This document shows, in pieces, positions 50,831 to 58,694 of a stretch of DNA of 64,000 nt. The notes under the pieces were generated by a model that saw only the letters and a program-made list of their open reading frames with translations, made no database searches and was not told where the DNA came from. The first letter of the stretch is position 1. Each line of letters opens with the position of its first letter. The DNA lies in the NCBI RefSeq assembly GCF_900188065.1, contig NZ_FZNQ01000003.1, positions 62,001-126,000 of the forward strand. Direction: 5' to 3'. This DNA comes from Halorubrum vacuolatum (lineage in GTDB: Archaea > Halobacteriota > Halobacteria > Halobacteriales > Haloferacaceae). Both the position numbers and the translations under genes were made by a program.

Positions 50831-51718
50831 CTACGCGCCGTCGGTCGGCACGTCGGTGTCCGCCTTCGACCGGGCACCGTCGCGGTCGCCACCACGGCCA
50901 CCCTCCGACGCGTCCGGGCCGCCCGCGGCGTCCGTTCCCGGTTTCGGTTCGCCCTCGAAGGTGTAGTTCGCGGAGTTGTCCTGCGGGTCGTACCCGAGCA
51001 CCTCGCGGGCGCGGTCGATCTCGTAGTACTTCCGGTCGTTATCGGAGATCCCGTAGACGATCTCGAAGCCGTACTCGGCACGCAGACAGCAGTCGAAGAG
51101 GTGTGCACAGTCGCGGTGTGAGAGCCACATCGCCTGCCCGCGTTCGTACTCGCGGGGCGGATGTCCTTTGGTGAGGTTTCCGATGCGGACGCAGACGACG
51201 CCCATGCCGTACTCGTCGTGGTAGTAGCGCCCGAGGAACTCGCCGGTCGCCTTCGAGACGCCATAGAGGTTTCCGGGCCGGGGGAGCTCGTTTCCGTCGA
51301 GCCGATAGTCGTCCTCGACGCGGTAGAGGTCGGGGAGCCGCTCGTCCGTCTCGTAGCCGCCGACGGCGTGGTTCGAGGAGGCGAACGCCAGCTTCTCCAC
51401 GCCCGCCTCGGCGGCCGCACGCATCACCACCTGCGTCCCGTCGATGTTGTTCCGGATGACGGAGTCCCACGGCGCGGTCTTTCGCGGGTCGCCCGCGAGG
51501 TGGATGACGGCGCCGACGTCGTGCATGGCCTCGCGCACCGCTCGCGGGTCGGTGATGTCCGCGACGAAGCAGTCGGCATCGGTGACGCCCGCGGGGACCT
51601 TCGCGGCCGGGAGCGGCTCGCGGTCGAGCAGCCGCCACTCGTAGTCGTCTCCGATGCCGCGGAGGATGGCCTGACCCACCCGTCCACCAGCGCCCGTGAG
51701 CAGGACCGGCTCGTCCAT
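50831..51718 (-). CDS. azf: NAD-dependent sugar-phosphate dehydrogenase/epimerase, Azf-like
   Basis: The 295-residue SDR-extended protein begins MDEPVLLTGAGGRVGQAILR (GxxGxxG). It has IHLAGDPRKTAPWDSVIRNNIDGTQVVM, the catalytic Y-x3-K in LYGVSKATGEFLGRYY, and GMGVVCVRIGNLTKGHPP. It strongly recalls the haloarchaeal NAD+ glucose-6-phosphate dehydrogenase Azf, which is related to uronate dehydrogenases and epimerases. The C-terminal 40 residues are low-complexity Gly/Asp, probably disordered. The assignment is from memory of the family. Confidence 0.75.
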   Translation of the reverse strand: MDEPVLLTGAGGRVGQAILRGIGDDYEWRLLDREPLPAAKVPAGVTDADCFVADITDPRAVREAMHDVGAVIHLAGDPRKTAPWDSVIRNNIDGTQVVMRAAAEAGVEKLAFASSNHAVGGYETDERLPDLYRVEDDYRLDGNELPRPGNLYGVSKATGEFLGRYYHDEYGMGVVCVRIGNLTKGHPPREYERGQAMWLSHRDCAHLFDCCLRAEYGFEIVYGISDNDRKYYEIDRAREVLGYDPQDNSANYTFEGEPKPGTDAAGGPDASEGGRGGDRDGARSKADTDVPTDGA

Positions 51719-51817
51719 TCGACTACACGTCGGCGCGAGAGGGGGATATATCGCACGGTTCCGGGACCATCACTCGTTCACTGTCGTAAATCGGCGCTCT
51801 CGCCCCGAAATAACCGA

Positions 51818-52171
51818 TTACGAGAGTTTTTGTCTTGAGACGCGGACGCCGGTTGGCGTGATGATGATCTGGTCGTCGCCCTTTTGAATGATGTCGCCGT
51901 CGACCTCCTGGGCGACCTGACGCAGCTCGTCGATGATGTGTTCGATCGTTCGGTCGGACGTCGAGTGTCGGGTGATGTCCGCGATGACGAAGTCGCCGTC
52001 GTAGACGGCGTCTTTGATCGGGATGACGTCGCGCTGGTCGCCGATCTCAGCGATGTGGACGGTCATCCCCGTTTCCGCGGTCGCCTCGGCGAAGTCGTCC
52101 ATGTCGAGTTCGACGTAGTCGTCGACCGACCGGTTACCGCCCCCACCGAGGATCTTGCTCATGATGCCCAT
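51818..52171 (-). CDS. sepF: Cell division protein SepF
   Basis: The 117-residue protein has an N-terminal amphipathic membrane-targeting helix (MGIMSKILGGGG), an acidic spacer (VDDYVELDMDDF) and the SepF core ending in DRTIEHIIDELRQVAQEVDGDIIQKGDDQIIITPTGVRV. Archaeal SepF anchors FtsZ to the membrane at the division site. The N-terminal Met is kept at 52171 to retain the anchor. Confidence 0.94.
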   Translation of the reverse strand: MGIMSKILGGGGNRSVDDYVELDMDDFAEATAETGMTVHIAEIGDQRDVIPIKDAVYDGDFVIADITRHSTSDRTIEHIIDELRQVAQEVDGDIIQKGDDQIIITPTGVRVSRQKLS

Positions 52172-52322
52172 ACCCCGATCAACGGGGTTCAGACATTAGT
52201 TCTTACGTCAGACACATCCATCCGCCGCTTCGGCCGTCCGCCTCGGTCGACTTCCTCGGTGGCCCCTGCCATTCGTTCTTCGCCCCCTTGGCGCCGGGTC
52301 CGATCCGATCTGATCTGGGTCG

Positions 52323-52865
52323 TTACCAGGGTTCGTTTTTCAATCCGAGCTTGTAGGCGATCACGTTCGTCGTCACATGCAACACCGGCGTCATCACGAG
52401 GACGACGGCGAGCACCGGGAGGGTGAACGTCGCGAGCGCCCAGCCGGGTGCGACGACGAAGGCGGCGATGAGCGCGCCGGCGACGAAATCGAGCTGATCG
52501 AGTCCGGGGAAGGCCGCGCCGCGCTCGCGGCCGGATCGTCGCTTAATAAAGGACGCGCCGATGTCGCCGAGCATGGCCCCGAGCGCGAGCGCGAACGCCG
52601 CGTGCAGCTCGAACGTCGGAAGCCCGACCCCGAGCGTTGCGCTCACGGGTTCGTTCACGGCGTTGAGCACGAGCGCAAGCAGGAATCCGGCCGCGGTCCC
52701 GACTGCGGTGCCGCGCCACGTCTTCCCGTCGCCGAGGACCCGGCTCCCGTTCCACTCACGGCCGCCGTCGATCGGGCGGCCACCGCCGGCGAGCACGGCG
52801 AAGTTGTTCGGCACGTACGCGGGCAACATCGCCCAGAACGCCGTCGCGATAAGCGAACCGACCAT
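52323..52865 (-). CDS. carS: CDP-archaeol synthase
   Basis: The 180-residue integral membrane protein begins MVGSLIATAFWAMLPAYVPN. It has VLAGGGRPIDGGREWNGSRVLGDGKTWRG, the CarS signature, and LGAMLGDIGASFIKRRSGRERGAAFPGLDQLDFVAGAL with the Asp/Lys pattern of cytidylyltransferase-like membrane enzymes. It makes CDP-archaeol for archaeal phospholipids. The gene is upstream of sepF on the same strand. Confidence 0.95.
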   Translation of the reverse strand: MVGSLIATAFWAMLPAYVPNNFAVLAGGGRPIDGGREWNGSRVLGDGKTWRGTAVGTAAGFLLALVLNAVNEPVSATLGVGLPTFELHAAFALALGAMLGDIGASFIKRRSGRERGAAFPGLDQLDFVAGALIAAFVVAPGWALATFTLPVLAVVLVMTPVLHVTTNVIAYKLGLKNEPW

Positions 52866-52949
52866 ACGACGGCGACGGCCGTTGGGGTATTATAAACGGC
52901 GGATCGGGGGAGCCAGGGAGGTGTACCCTCGTCCGGGGTTGTAACCGAC

Positions 52950-53960
52950 TCACGCGGGCGCGACGCGGTGGTCGATCCGGAGGAGCCGAACGCCGTAGAG
53001 GCGAACCTCGGTCGCCGCGCTCACCTCGTCGCCGTCGCGGGACGGGGCCGACGTGAGCCGCACCCGGACGGAGAGGGGGAGCTTCAACGCGACCGCCGGC
53101 AGCCGGAGGTAGACGCCGGGGTGACCGGCCGCCGTGGTCGTCCACTCGAGGCCGGTTCCCGACGCCCCCTCGCTACCCCGGCCGATCGACGCCCGTCGTC
53201 CGAGCCAGCCGCCGACCCGGCCGAGCCACCCGCCCGATCGGTCGGGAACGTGTCGTGGGCGGGCCACGACCGAGAGGGTCGCCCCCGGCAGCGGAAACGC
53301 GGCGTTCAGGAAGCGTTCGGGTCCGGCGGCGTCGTCGCTCGGTTCCGTGACCTCGCCGGCCGCCGCGACGTGACCCCCGTAGAGCCCGAGCGAGACGACG
53401 TCGCCGGCGTCGTCGGTTCGCACCCAGCCGCGGACGTCCTCGCGTGGGTCCTCGTCCGACCGAACGGCGAGAAACTGCCCGTGGACCGGGTGAAAGCCAC
53501 GGTCCCGGCCGGGCATACTGAACTGTCCGACCTCCCGGGCGACGCGTCCGAACAGGCCACCGACGAGCCGAAGGCCCCGTCGCCACCTGACCCGGCGGAC
53601 GGTCCGATGGGCGGCCGTCCGCTCACAACACGCCCGGATCGCGGGGTGTACCGCCTCGGGGTCGAACGGGTCGTCCGTCGCTTCCGACTCGGATTCGGCG
53701 TCCTCCCCGCGGGCGAACCGGTTGAGGTCGTCCATGACGCCGTCGGGGGCGGGTGCGGTTCGGTCCGCGATCTCCCTTCGGTCGAGGAAGTCCGCGTCGA
53801 TCCGCTCGCCGCCGTGATAGGTCGCGAGCGGGACGGTCTTCGCGAGGCGACGGCCACGGTGAAGCCGGGAGACGATCCAGACGACCGCGAAGACGATCGG
53901 GTTGCGAAACAGCAGCCGCTTCACCACCCATTTGCGCACGAATCGGCCGACGATTCCCAT
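52950..53960 (-). CDS. Hypothetical protein with N-terminal membrane segment (336 aa)
   Basis: ATG 53960 gives MGIVGRFVRKWVVKRLLFRN followed by PIVFAVVWIVSRLHRGRRLAKTV, a basic, amphipathic or membrane-anchored N-terminus. The remainder contains an acidic linker, then a region rich in beta strands (WVRTDDAGDVVSLGLYGGHVAAAGEV, LNAAFPLPGATLSVVARPRH, LRLPAVALKLPLSVRVRLTSA). I do not recognise it. It is upstream of carS by 84 bp, same strand. Confidence 0.6.
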   Translation of the reverse strand: MGIVGRFVRKWVVKRLLFRNPIVFAVVWIVSRLHRGRRLAKTVPLATYHGGERIDADFLDRREIADRTAPAPDGVMDDLNRFARGEDAESESEATDDPFDPEAVHPAIRACCERTAAHRTVRRVRWRRGLRLVGGLFGRVAREVGQFSMPGRDRGFHPVHGQFLAVRSDEDPREDVRGWVRTDDAGDVVSLGLYGGHVAAAGEVTEPSDDAAGPERFLNAAFPLPGATLSVVARPRHVPDRSGGWLGRVGGWLGRRASIGRGSEGASGTGLEWTTTAAGHPGVYLRLPAVALKLPLSVRVRLTSAPSRDGDEVSAATEVRLYGVRLLRIDHRVAPA

Positions 53961-54013
53961 ACGGGCCCGCGGTCCCGCACACAATTAAGTACTCCCACGG
54001 TTCACCTCGACGC

Positions 54014-54394
54014 ATGAAAACGATCGTCCACACCGACGATGCACCCGACGCCGTCGGTGCATACAGCCAGGCGACGAAGACGGGCGACCTCGTCTTTACG
54101 GCCGGACAGATCCCGCTCACGCCCGACGGGGAGTTGCTGACGGACGCCCCGATCGCCGAACAGACCGAACGGGCGCTCGAGAACCTCCTCGCCGTCCTCG
54201 CGGAGGCGGGTGCGGGTCCCGAGGATGTGCTCAAGACGACGGTCTTTCTCGCCGATATCGACGACTTCGAGGAAATGAACGAGACGTACGGGACGTACTT
54301 CTCCGAGAACCCTCCGGCGCGATCGGCGGTCGAGGTCGGCGCGCTGCCGAAGGGCGCCGGCGTCGAGATCGAAGCCGTCGCGTCGCTGGAGTAG
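54014..54394 (+). CDS. RidA/YjgF family protein
   Basis: The 126-residue chorismate-mutase-like fold has AVGAYSQATKTGDLVFTAGQIPLTPDGEL, LLAVLAEAGAGPEDVLKTTVFLADIDDF and NPPARSAVEVGALPKGAGVEIEAVA, the RidA signature with catalytic Arg in PARS. It hydrolyses reactive 2-aminoacrylate/imine intermediates from PLP enzymes. ATG 54014. The next small membrane protein starts 3 bp after its stop. Confidence 0.94.
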   Translation: MKTIVHTDDAPDAVGAYSQATKTGDLVFTAGQIPLTPDGELLTDAPIAEQTERALENLLAVLAEAGAGPEDVLKTTVFLADIDDFEEMNETYGTYFSENPPARSAVEVGALPKGAGVEIEAVASLE

Positions 54395-54397
54395 CGG

Positions 54398-54763
54398 ATG
54401 TCGCGGGCGAGGGAGGGCGACGACGTTACGGAGGGCGACGACGTTACGGAGGGCGACGACGTTGCGAGGGGAGACGACACCTCGAATACGGCACAGCACG
54501 GCGACGACCCCGACGAGAGCCGGATCGACCCCGACGAGATCCCTGGAGTTCCGGCCACGCCGCGCAACCGGGCGAAATCCGCGGTTCTGTGGGGACTCGT
54601 CGGCGGGTTCGCGTTCCTCGTGCTCGCACAGGGCTATCTCCTCCTCGGCGGGGGGCTTCCGTTCCCGTACCCGTGGGTGTTCGCCGTCGCGGGGCTGATC
54701 GCGGTCGGATCCGCCGGCCTCACGTACGCCACCGAACATCGGGTGGCGAAAAGAAGGACTTAA
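54398..54763 (+). CDS. Small two-TM membrane protein with repetitive acidic N-terminus (121 aa)
   Basis: After MSRAR come three near-identical EGDDVT or EGDDVA units encoded by the 18-bp tandem repeat at 54413-54466, then an acidic stretch. Two TM helices follow (AVLWGLVGGFAFLVLAQGYLL and YPWVFAVAGLIAVGSAGLTY). The function is unknown. It is immediately downstream of ridA and probably co-transcribed. Confidence 0.65.
   Translation: MSRAREGDDVTEGDDVTEGDDVARGDDTSNTAQHGDDPDESRIDPDEIPGVPATPRNRAKSAVLWGLVGGFAFLVLAQGYLLLGGGLPFPYPWVFAVAGLIAVGSAGLTYATEHRVAKRRT
54413..54466. repeat. 18-bp tandem repeat x3 within a coding region
   Basis: GAGGGCGACGACGTTACG at 54413-54430, 54431-54448 and 54449-54466 (one change in the last). 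The length is a multiple of three, so copy-number change would keep the frame. Confidence 0.9.
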
Positions 54764-54790
54764 CAGTCCAAACGGACTACCTCCGAACGA

Positions 54791-54872
54791 GCCAGGATGG
54801 CCGAGTGGTAAGGCGCACGCCTGGAAAGCGTGTTCCCTTCCGGGATCGGGGGTTCAAATCCCTCTCCTGGCG
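54791..54872 (+). tRNA. tRNA-Ser (anticodon GGA)
   Basis: The acceptor arms GCCAGGA (54791-54797) and TCCTGGC (54865-54871) pair fully, with discriminator G. The anticodon arm is CACGC-CTGGAAA-GCGTG, giving GGA. A long variable arm (class II tRNA) and GGTTCAAATCC T-arm are present. The length is 82 nt with no encoded CCA and no visible intron. It is followed at once by a T tract. Confidence 0.95.
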
Positions 54873-54881
54873 TTTTTGTTT
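54873..54881 (+). terminator. T-rich terminator after tRNA-Ser
   Basis: TTTTTGTTT directly follows the discriminator base of the tRNA, the usual archaeal RNA polymerase termination signal. Confidence 0.6.
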
Positions 54882-54989
54882 CCTCACACCTCCTACCGCC
54901 CGGTTCGGAGCTGACACACAGCCGAACCGGATCGTTTCGATATCCCGACACAAGTTTCATATGTGTGGGAACTGTTGACATGGATGACG

Positions 54990-55157
54990 ATGCCAGACAC
55001 GAAATCAGGTCGCGAGCGGAAGGGACGGAACAAGCGTCGCCAGCTCGAGAGTCGCCTCAACGAACGGGAGCTCGAAGCGCCCGACGAACCGCCGGAGCCG
55101 ACGATGGAGGAGATCGACTCGGAGTACCTCACCGATCCGTCCGAACTCGACGAATAA
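54990..55157 (+). CDS. Small basic-then-acidic protein (55 aa)
   Basis: ATG 54990 gives MPDTKSGRERKGRNKRRQLE, then a helical segment and an acidic tail (MEEIDSEYLTDPSELDE). An alternative start is ATG 54984. Small proteins of this charge pattern recur in haloarchaea, but no role is known. The 118-bp space behind the tRNA holds nothing else I can name. Confidence 0.6.
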   Translation: MPDTKSGRERKGRNKRRQLESRLNERELEAPDEPPEPTMEEIDSEYLTDPSELDE

Positions 55158-55299
55158 GCGCTCGAGACGATCGATACCTCTCCCTTCGATCCGCACTCCG
55201 TTTGCCCGGTCCGTCCGCTGCTTCTCATTGCTCCGCTTTTATACCAGGTAGCACCGCCGAGGAGTCGGAATCGACACGCGAAACACACACGTCCAGGAT

Positions 55300-55351
55300 T
55301 GTCCAGTACCGTCCCGCACCGTTCAGCACTGTCCAGTACCGTCCCGCACCG
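55300..55351. repeat. 22-bp direct repeat, period 30
   Basis: GTCCAGTACCGTCCCGCACC + GT is at 55300-55321 and 55330-55351, in the 464-bp gap between the small protein and the thermosome. The gap holds no ORF that I trust. Confidence 0.85.
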
Positions 55352-55436
55352 TCCACGTTCGGGGATCCGTTCGGCTTGACCGTGACTCGAACGCGGCGAT
55401 CACGACCTCGTCGTGACGGCCGACTCCATGCCGATC

Positions 55437-55446
55437 GTATATAAAC
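55437..55446 (+). promoter_or_regulatory. Strong TATA-like box of unknown transcript
   Basis: GTATATAAAC lies 176-185 nt upstream of the thermosome ATG and 145 nt before the closer TATA. A start near 55470 would give either a long thermosome leader or a small RNA. No gene follows directly. Confidence 0.45.
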
Positions 55447-55582
55447 GCGGGCAAAACGACCGCCGATCCCTCATTGTGTTCCGTGTCATTCCCTGGCACG
55501 AACCCGGCTCGATCACGCTTCCTTCACCCGATATCCGATGCCGATTCGTCGTCTCCTCACAGCCACTCGCATCGTCGCTCAA

Positions 55583-55598
55583 CGAAGCATTTATATAG
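55583..55598 (+). promoter_or_regulatory. Thermosome promoter (BRE + TATA)
   Basis: CGAAGCA (BRE-like) followed by TTTATATAG, 24-32 nt before ATG 55622. Haloarchaeal heat-shock cct promoters have a similar CGAA...TTTATA core, so heat-inducible control is likely. Confidence 0.65.
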
Positions 55599-55621
55599 AA
55601 TCACAAACAATCGTGCGGTGT

Positions 55622-57283
55622 ATGAGCCAGCGAATGCAGGGACAGCCCATGATCATCATGGGGGAGGACGCCCAGCGCGTCAAAGACCGTGACGCTCAGG
55701 AGTACAACATCTCCGCGGCTCGCGCCGTCGCCGAGGCCGTACGGTCGACGCTCGGGCCGAAAGGGATGGACAAGATGCTCGTCGACTCGATGGGCGACGT
55801 CACCATCACGAACGACGGGGTCACCATCCTCCAGGAGATGGACATCGACAATCCGACCGCCGAGATGATCGTCGAGGTCGCAGAAACCCAGGAGGACGAG
55901 GCCGGTGACGGGACGACGAGCGCAGTCGCGGTCGCGGGCGAGCTGTTGAAAAACGCCCAGGACCTCCTCGAACAGGACATCCACCCGACAGCGGTGACGA
56001 AAGGGTTCCACCTCGCGAGCGAGCACGCCCGCGAGCAGGTGGATGAGATCGCCGCCGACGTTGATCCTGAGGACACCGAGACGCTCAAAAACGTCGCCGA
56101 AACCTCGATGACGGGCAAGGGCGCGGAGCTCGAAAAGGAGGCGCTCGCCGACCTCGTCGTCCGTGCGATACAGGGCGTCACCGTCGAGGCCGAGGACGGC
56201 TCACACGTCGTCGACCTCCAGAACCTCAAGATCGAGACCCGGACCGGCCGCTCGGCCGGTGAGTCGGCGCTGCTCTCGGGTGCAGTCATCGACAAGAATC
56301 CCGTCCACGAGGACATGCCGACCGACTTCGAGGAGGCGAACATCCTGCTTCTCAACGACCCCATCGAGGTCGAGGAGGCCGACGTCGACACCGCCGTCAG
56401 CATCGAGTCGCCGGACCAGCTCCAGCAGTTCCTCGACAAGGAGGAACAGCAGCTCCGTGAGAAGGTCGACCTGATCGTCGAAAGCGGCGCGGATGTCGTC
56501 TTCTGTCAGAAGGGCATCGACGACATGGCCCAGCACTACCTCGCGAAGGAGGGGATCCTCGCGGTTCGCCGGACGAAGAAGTCCGACCTCAAGTTCTTAA
56601 AGAACGTCCTCGACGCACCCATCGTCACCGACCTCGACTCGGTCACTTCCGCGGACCTCGCGACCGGCTCGATCGAGCGCGACGAGGCGGAGGAGCTCTT
56701 CTACGTCGAGGGCGAGGACGCTCACGGCGTCACCCTCCTCCTGTACGGTTCCACCGATCACGTCGTCGACGAACTCGAACGCGGGATCAACGACGCCATC
56801 GACGTCGTCGCCACGACCGTCTCCGACGGGCGAACCCTGCCCGGCGGCGGGGCCATCGAAGTCGAACTCGCGCGTCGCCTGCGCGACTACGCCGACTCCG
56901 TCTCCGGCCGCGAGCAGCTCGCCGTCGAGGCGTTCGCCGACTCCCTGGAGCTCATTCCCCGCGTCCTCGCGGAGAACGCCGGACTCGACTCCATCGACCT
57001 GCTCGTCGACCTCCGTGCGGCCCACGACGCCGGCGACACCAACGCCGGGCTCAACGTCTTCACCGGCGAGGTCGAGGACACCGTCGAGGCCGGCGTCGTC
57101 GAGACGGCCCACGCGAAGGAACAGGCGATCGCCTCGGCCGCCGAGGCGGCCAACCTCGTGTTGAAGATCGACGACATCATCGCCGCGGGCGACCTCTCGA
57201 CCTCGGGCGACGACGACGAGGAGGCCGGTGCCCCCGGCGGCGGCATGGGCGGTATGGGCGGCGGCATGGGCGGCATGATGTGA
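55622..57283 (+). CDS. thsA: Thermosome (group II chaperonin) subunit
   Basis: The 553-residue protein begins [20 protein letters not shown]. Group II chaperonin landmarks: [26 protein letters not shown] (nucleotide site), [38 protein letters not shown] (lid base) and [13 protein letters not shown]-like [16 protein letters not shown]. It ends in a Gly/Met-rich tail ([11 protein letters not shown]), typical of haloarchaea. It folds proteins in an ATP-driven double ring. The start fits the TATA at 55590. Confidence 0.96.
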   Translation: MSQRMQGQPMIIMGEDAQRVKDRDAQEYNISAARAVAEAVRSTLGPKGMDKMLVDSMGDVTITNDGVTILQEMDIDNPTAEMIVEVAETQEDEAGDGTTSAVAVAGELLKNAQDLLEQDIHPTAVTKGFHLASEHAREQVDEIAADVDPEDTETLKNVAETSMTGKGAELEKEALADLVVRAIQGVTVEAEDGSHVVDLQNLKIETRTGRSAGESALLSGAVIDKNPVHEDMPTDFEEANILLLNDPIEVEEADVDTAVSIESPDQLQQFLDKEEQQLREKVDLIVESGADVVFCQKGIDDMAQHYLAKEGILAVRRTKKSDLKFLKNVLDAPIVTDLDSVTSADLATGSIERDEAEELFYVEGEDAHGVTLLLYGSTDHVVDELERGINDAIDVVATTVSDGRTLPGGGAIEVELARRLRDYADSVSGREQLAVEAFADSLELIPRVLAENAGLDSIDLLVDLRAAHDAGDTNAGLNVFTGEVEDTVEAGVVETAHAKEQAIASAAEAANLVLKIDDIIAAGDLSTSGDDDEEAGAPGGGMGGMGGGMGGMM

Positions 57284-57308
57284 TCGTCCGATAGGACAGC
57301 ACACCCAC

Positions 57309-57382
57309 CGCTTCACCACGTCGCGTCCCGCCGATCGCTTCGTCACATCGCGTCCCGCCGATCGCTTCGTCACATCGCGTCC
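57309..57382. repeat. 27-bp tandem repeat after the thermosome gene
   Basis: The unit CGCTTC(A/G)(C/T)CAC + GTCGCGTCCCGCCGAT occurs at 57309, 57336 and, in part, 57363. It begins 26 bp after the stop codon. It is non-coding. Confidence 0.88.
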
Positions 57383-57490
57383 GAACCGATCTCGAGCCAA
57401 TTCCTTTTTATCCATAAATCGAGGAGCTGATCGACAGCCCTGCCCGACGCGGGTAGCAGGGATTAAATACTCGACCGCAAATTTTGCGGC

Positions 57491-58588
57491 ATGGAGACGT
57501 TGCTTTTGAACGCCGCCGACGTCGACGAAAACGCCCGAATGGACCTCGTTATCGAGGCGGTCGCCGGCGCGTTCACCGCCTACGAACGCGGTAACGCCCA
57601 GATGCCGCCGAAATCGTATATCGACCTCTCCGAATACAACGGGGATTTCCGCTCGATGCCCGCCTATATGCGGGTCGCTGCCGACGACGCCGCCGGCGAG
57701 GAGGGCTGGGACGCCGCCGGGCTCAAGTGGGTGAACGTCCACACCGACAACCCCGCCGATCACGACCTTCCGACGGTGATGGGGACGATGATCTACTCGG
57801 ACCCCGAGACGGCGTTCCCGCTCGCGATCATGGACGGCACCGCGCTCACGATGAAGCGGACGGGCGCTGCCGCCGCCGTCGCCACCGATCACCTCGCGGT
57901 GCCGGATGCGACCTCCCTCGGGATCGTCGGCGCGGGCGTCCAGTCGTACACCCAGTTGGAGGCGATCGCCGAGATCCGCCCGATCGAGGAGGTCGTCGTG
58001 AGCGACCTCGACGAGGATCGGGTCGCCCGGTTCATCGACACCTTCGCGGACCGCTTCGAGGTTCGTGCGGGGAGCATCGCCGAGGCGGGCCACTGTGACA
58101 TCCTCTCGACGGTGACCCCCGTCGAGGAGCCGATCGTCGGCCCCGACGATGTCGGCGAGCACACCCATATCAACGCGATGGGTGCCGACGCCGAGGGCAA
58201 ACACGAACTGGCCGACGACCTGCTTCTTGCGGCGACCGTCGTTATCGACGACCACGAGCAGTGTACCCACTCCGGGGAGATCAACGTCCCGTACGCCGCG
58301 GGAACGCTCACCGACGACGACATCTACGGCGAGATCGGCGAGATCGTCGTCGGGGACCGACCCGGCCGCGCTGGCGTCGGCGACGCCGCGGGCGGTGGTG
58401 AGCCGGTCGACGTGGGTGACGGAGACGGTGCGAGCATCGGAGACGACGCGGACGGTGTCACCGGCGTCTCCGTCTTCGACTCGACCGGCCTCGCGATCCA
58501 GGACGTCGCGGCCGCCCGCGTCGTGTATCAGCAGGCGGACGCCAACGACAACGGCTACCCGTTCGACCTGATCGGCCTCGGTCGGTAG
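57491..58588 (+). CDS. Ornithine cyclodeaminase / alanine dehydrogenase family protein
   Basis: The 365-residue Rossmann enzyme of the OCD/mu-crystallin family has RSMPAYMR, LKWVNVHTDNPADHDLPTVMG (substrate Lys), MKRTGAAAAVATDHLA, GIVGAGVQSYTQLEAI (NAD+ binding, GxGxxS) and HINAMGADAEGKHEL. It may deaminate alanine or ornithine, or reduce a cyclic imine. An acidic Gly insert (about residues 295-330) departs from the family length. A TTAAATACT TATA precedes ATG 57491. Confidence 0.85.
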   Translation: METLLLNAADVDENARMDLVIEAVAGAFTAYERGNAQMPPKSYIDLSEYNGDFRSMPAYMRVAADDAAGEEGWDAAGLKWVNVHTDNPADHDLPTVMGTMIYSDPETAFPLAIMDGTALTMKRTGAAAAVATDHLAVPDATSLGIVGAGVQSYTQLEAIAEIRPIEEVVVSDLDEDRVARFIDTFADRFEVRAGSIAEAGHCDILSTVTPVEEPIVGPDDVGEHTHINAMGADAEGKHELADDLLLAATVVIDDHEQCTHSGEINVPYAAGTLTDDDIYGEIGEIVVGDRPGRAGVGDAAGGGEPVDVGDGDGASIGDDADGVTGVSVFDSTGLAIQDVAAARVVYQQADANDNGYPFDLIGLGR

Positions 58589-58694
58589 GCGAGGACTGAT
58601 CCACTTCGGACCGCATTCGTCGCCCACCCCGCCCCCACCGACCCGCCGACCGACTTTCGCGTGTTTTTAAGGCCGTCCGCCCCCGTCTCCCGCC

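Noticed and set aside
55413-55598. Small ORF between the 55440 TATA box and the thermosome
   Set aside because: No ribosome-binding or leaderless start fits the TATA, and the sequence shows no motif or haloarchaeal acidic bias.
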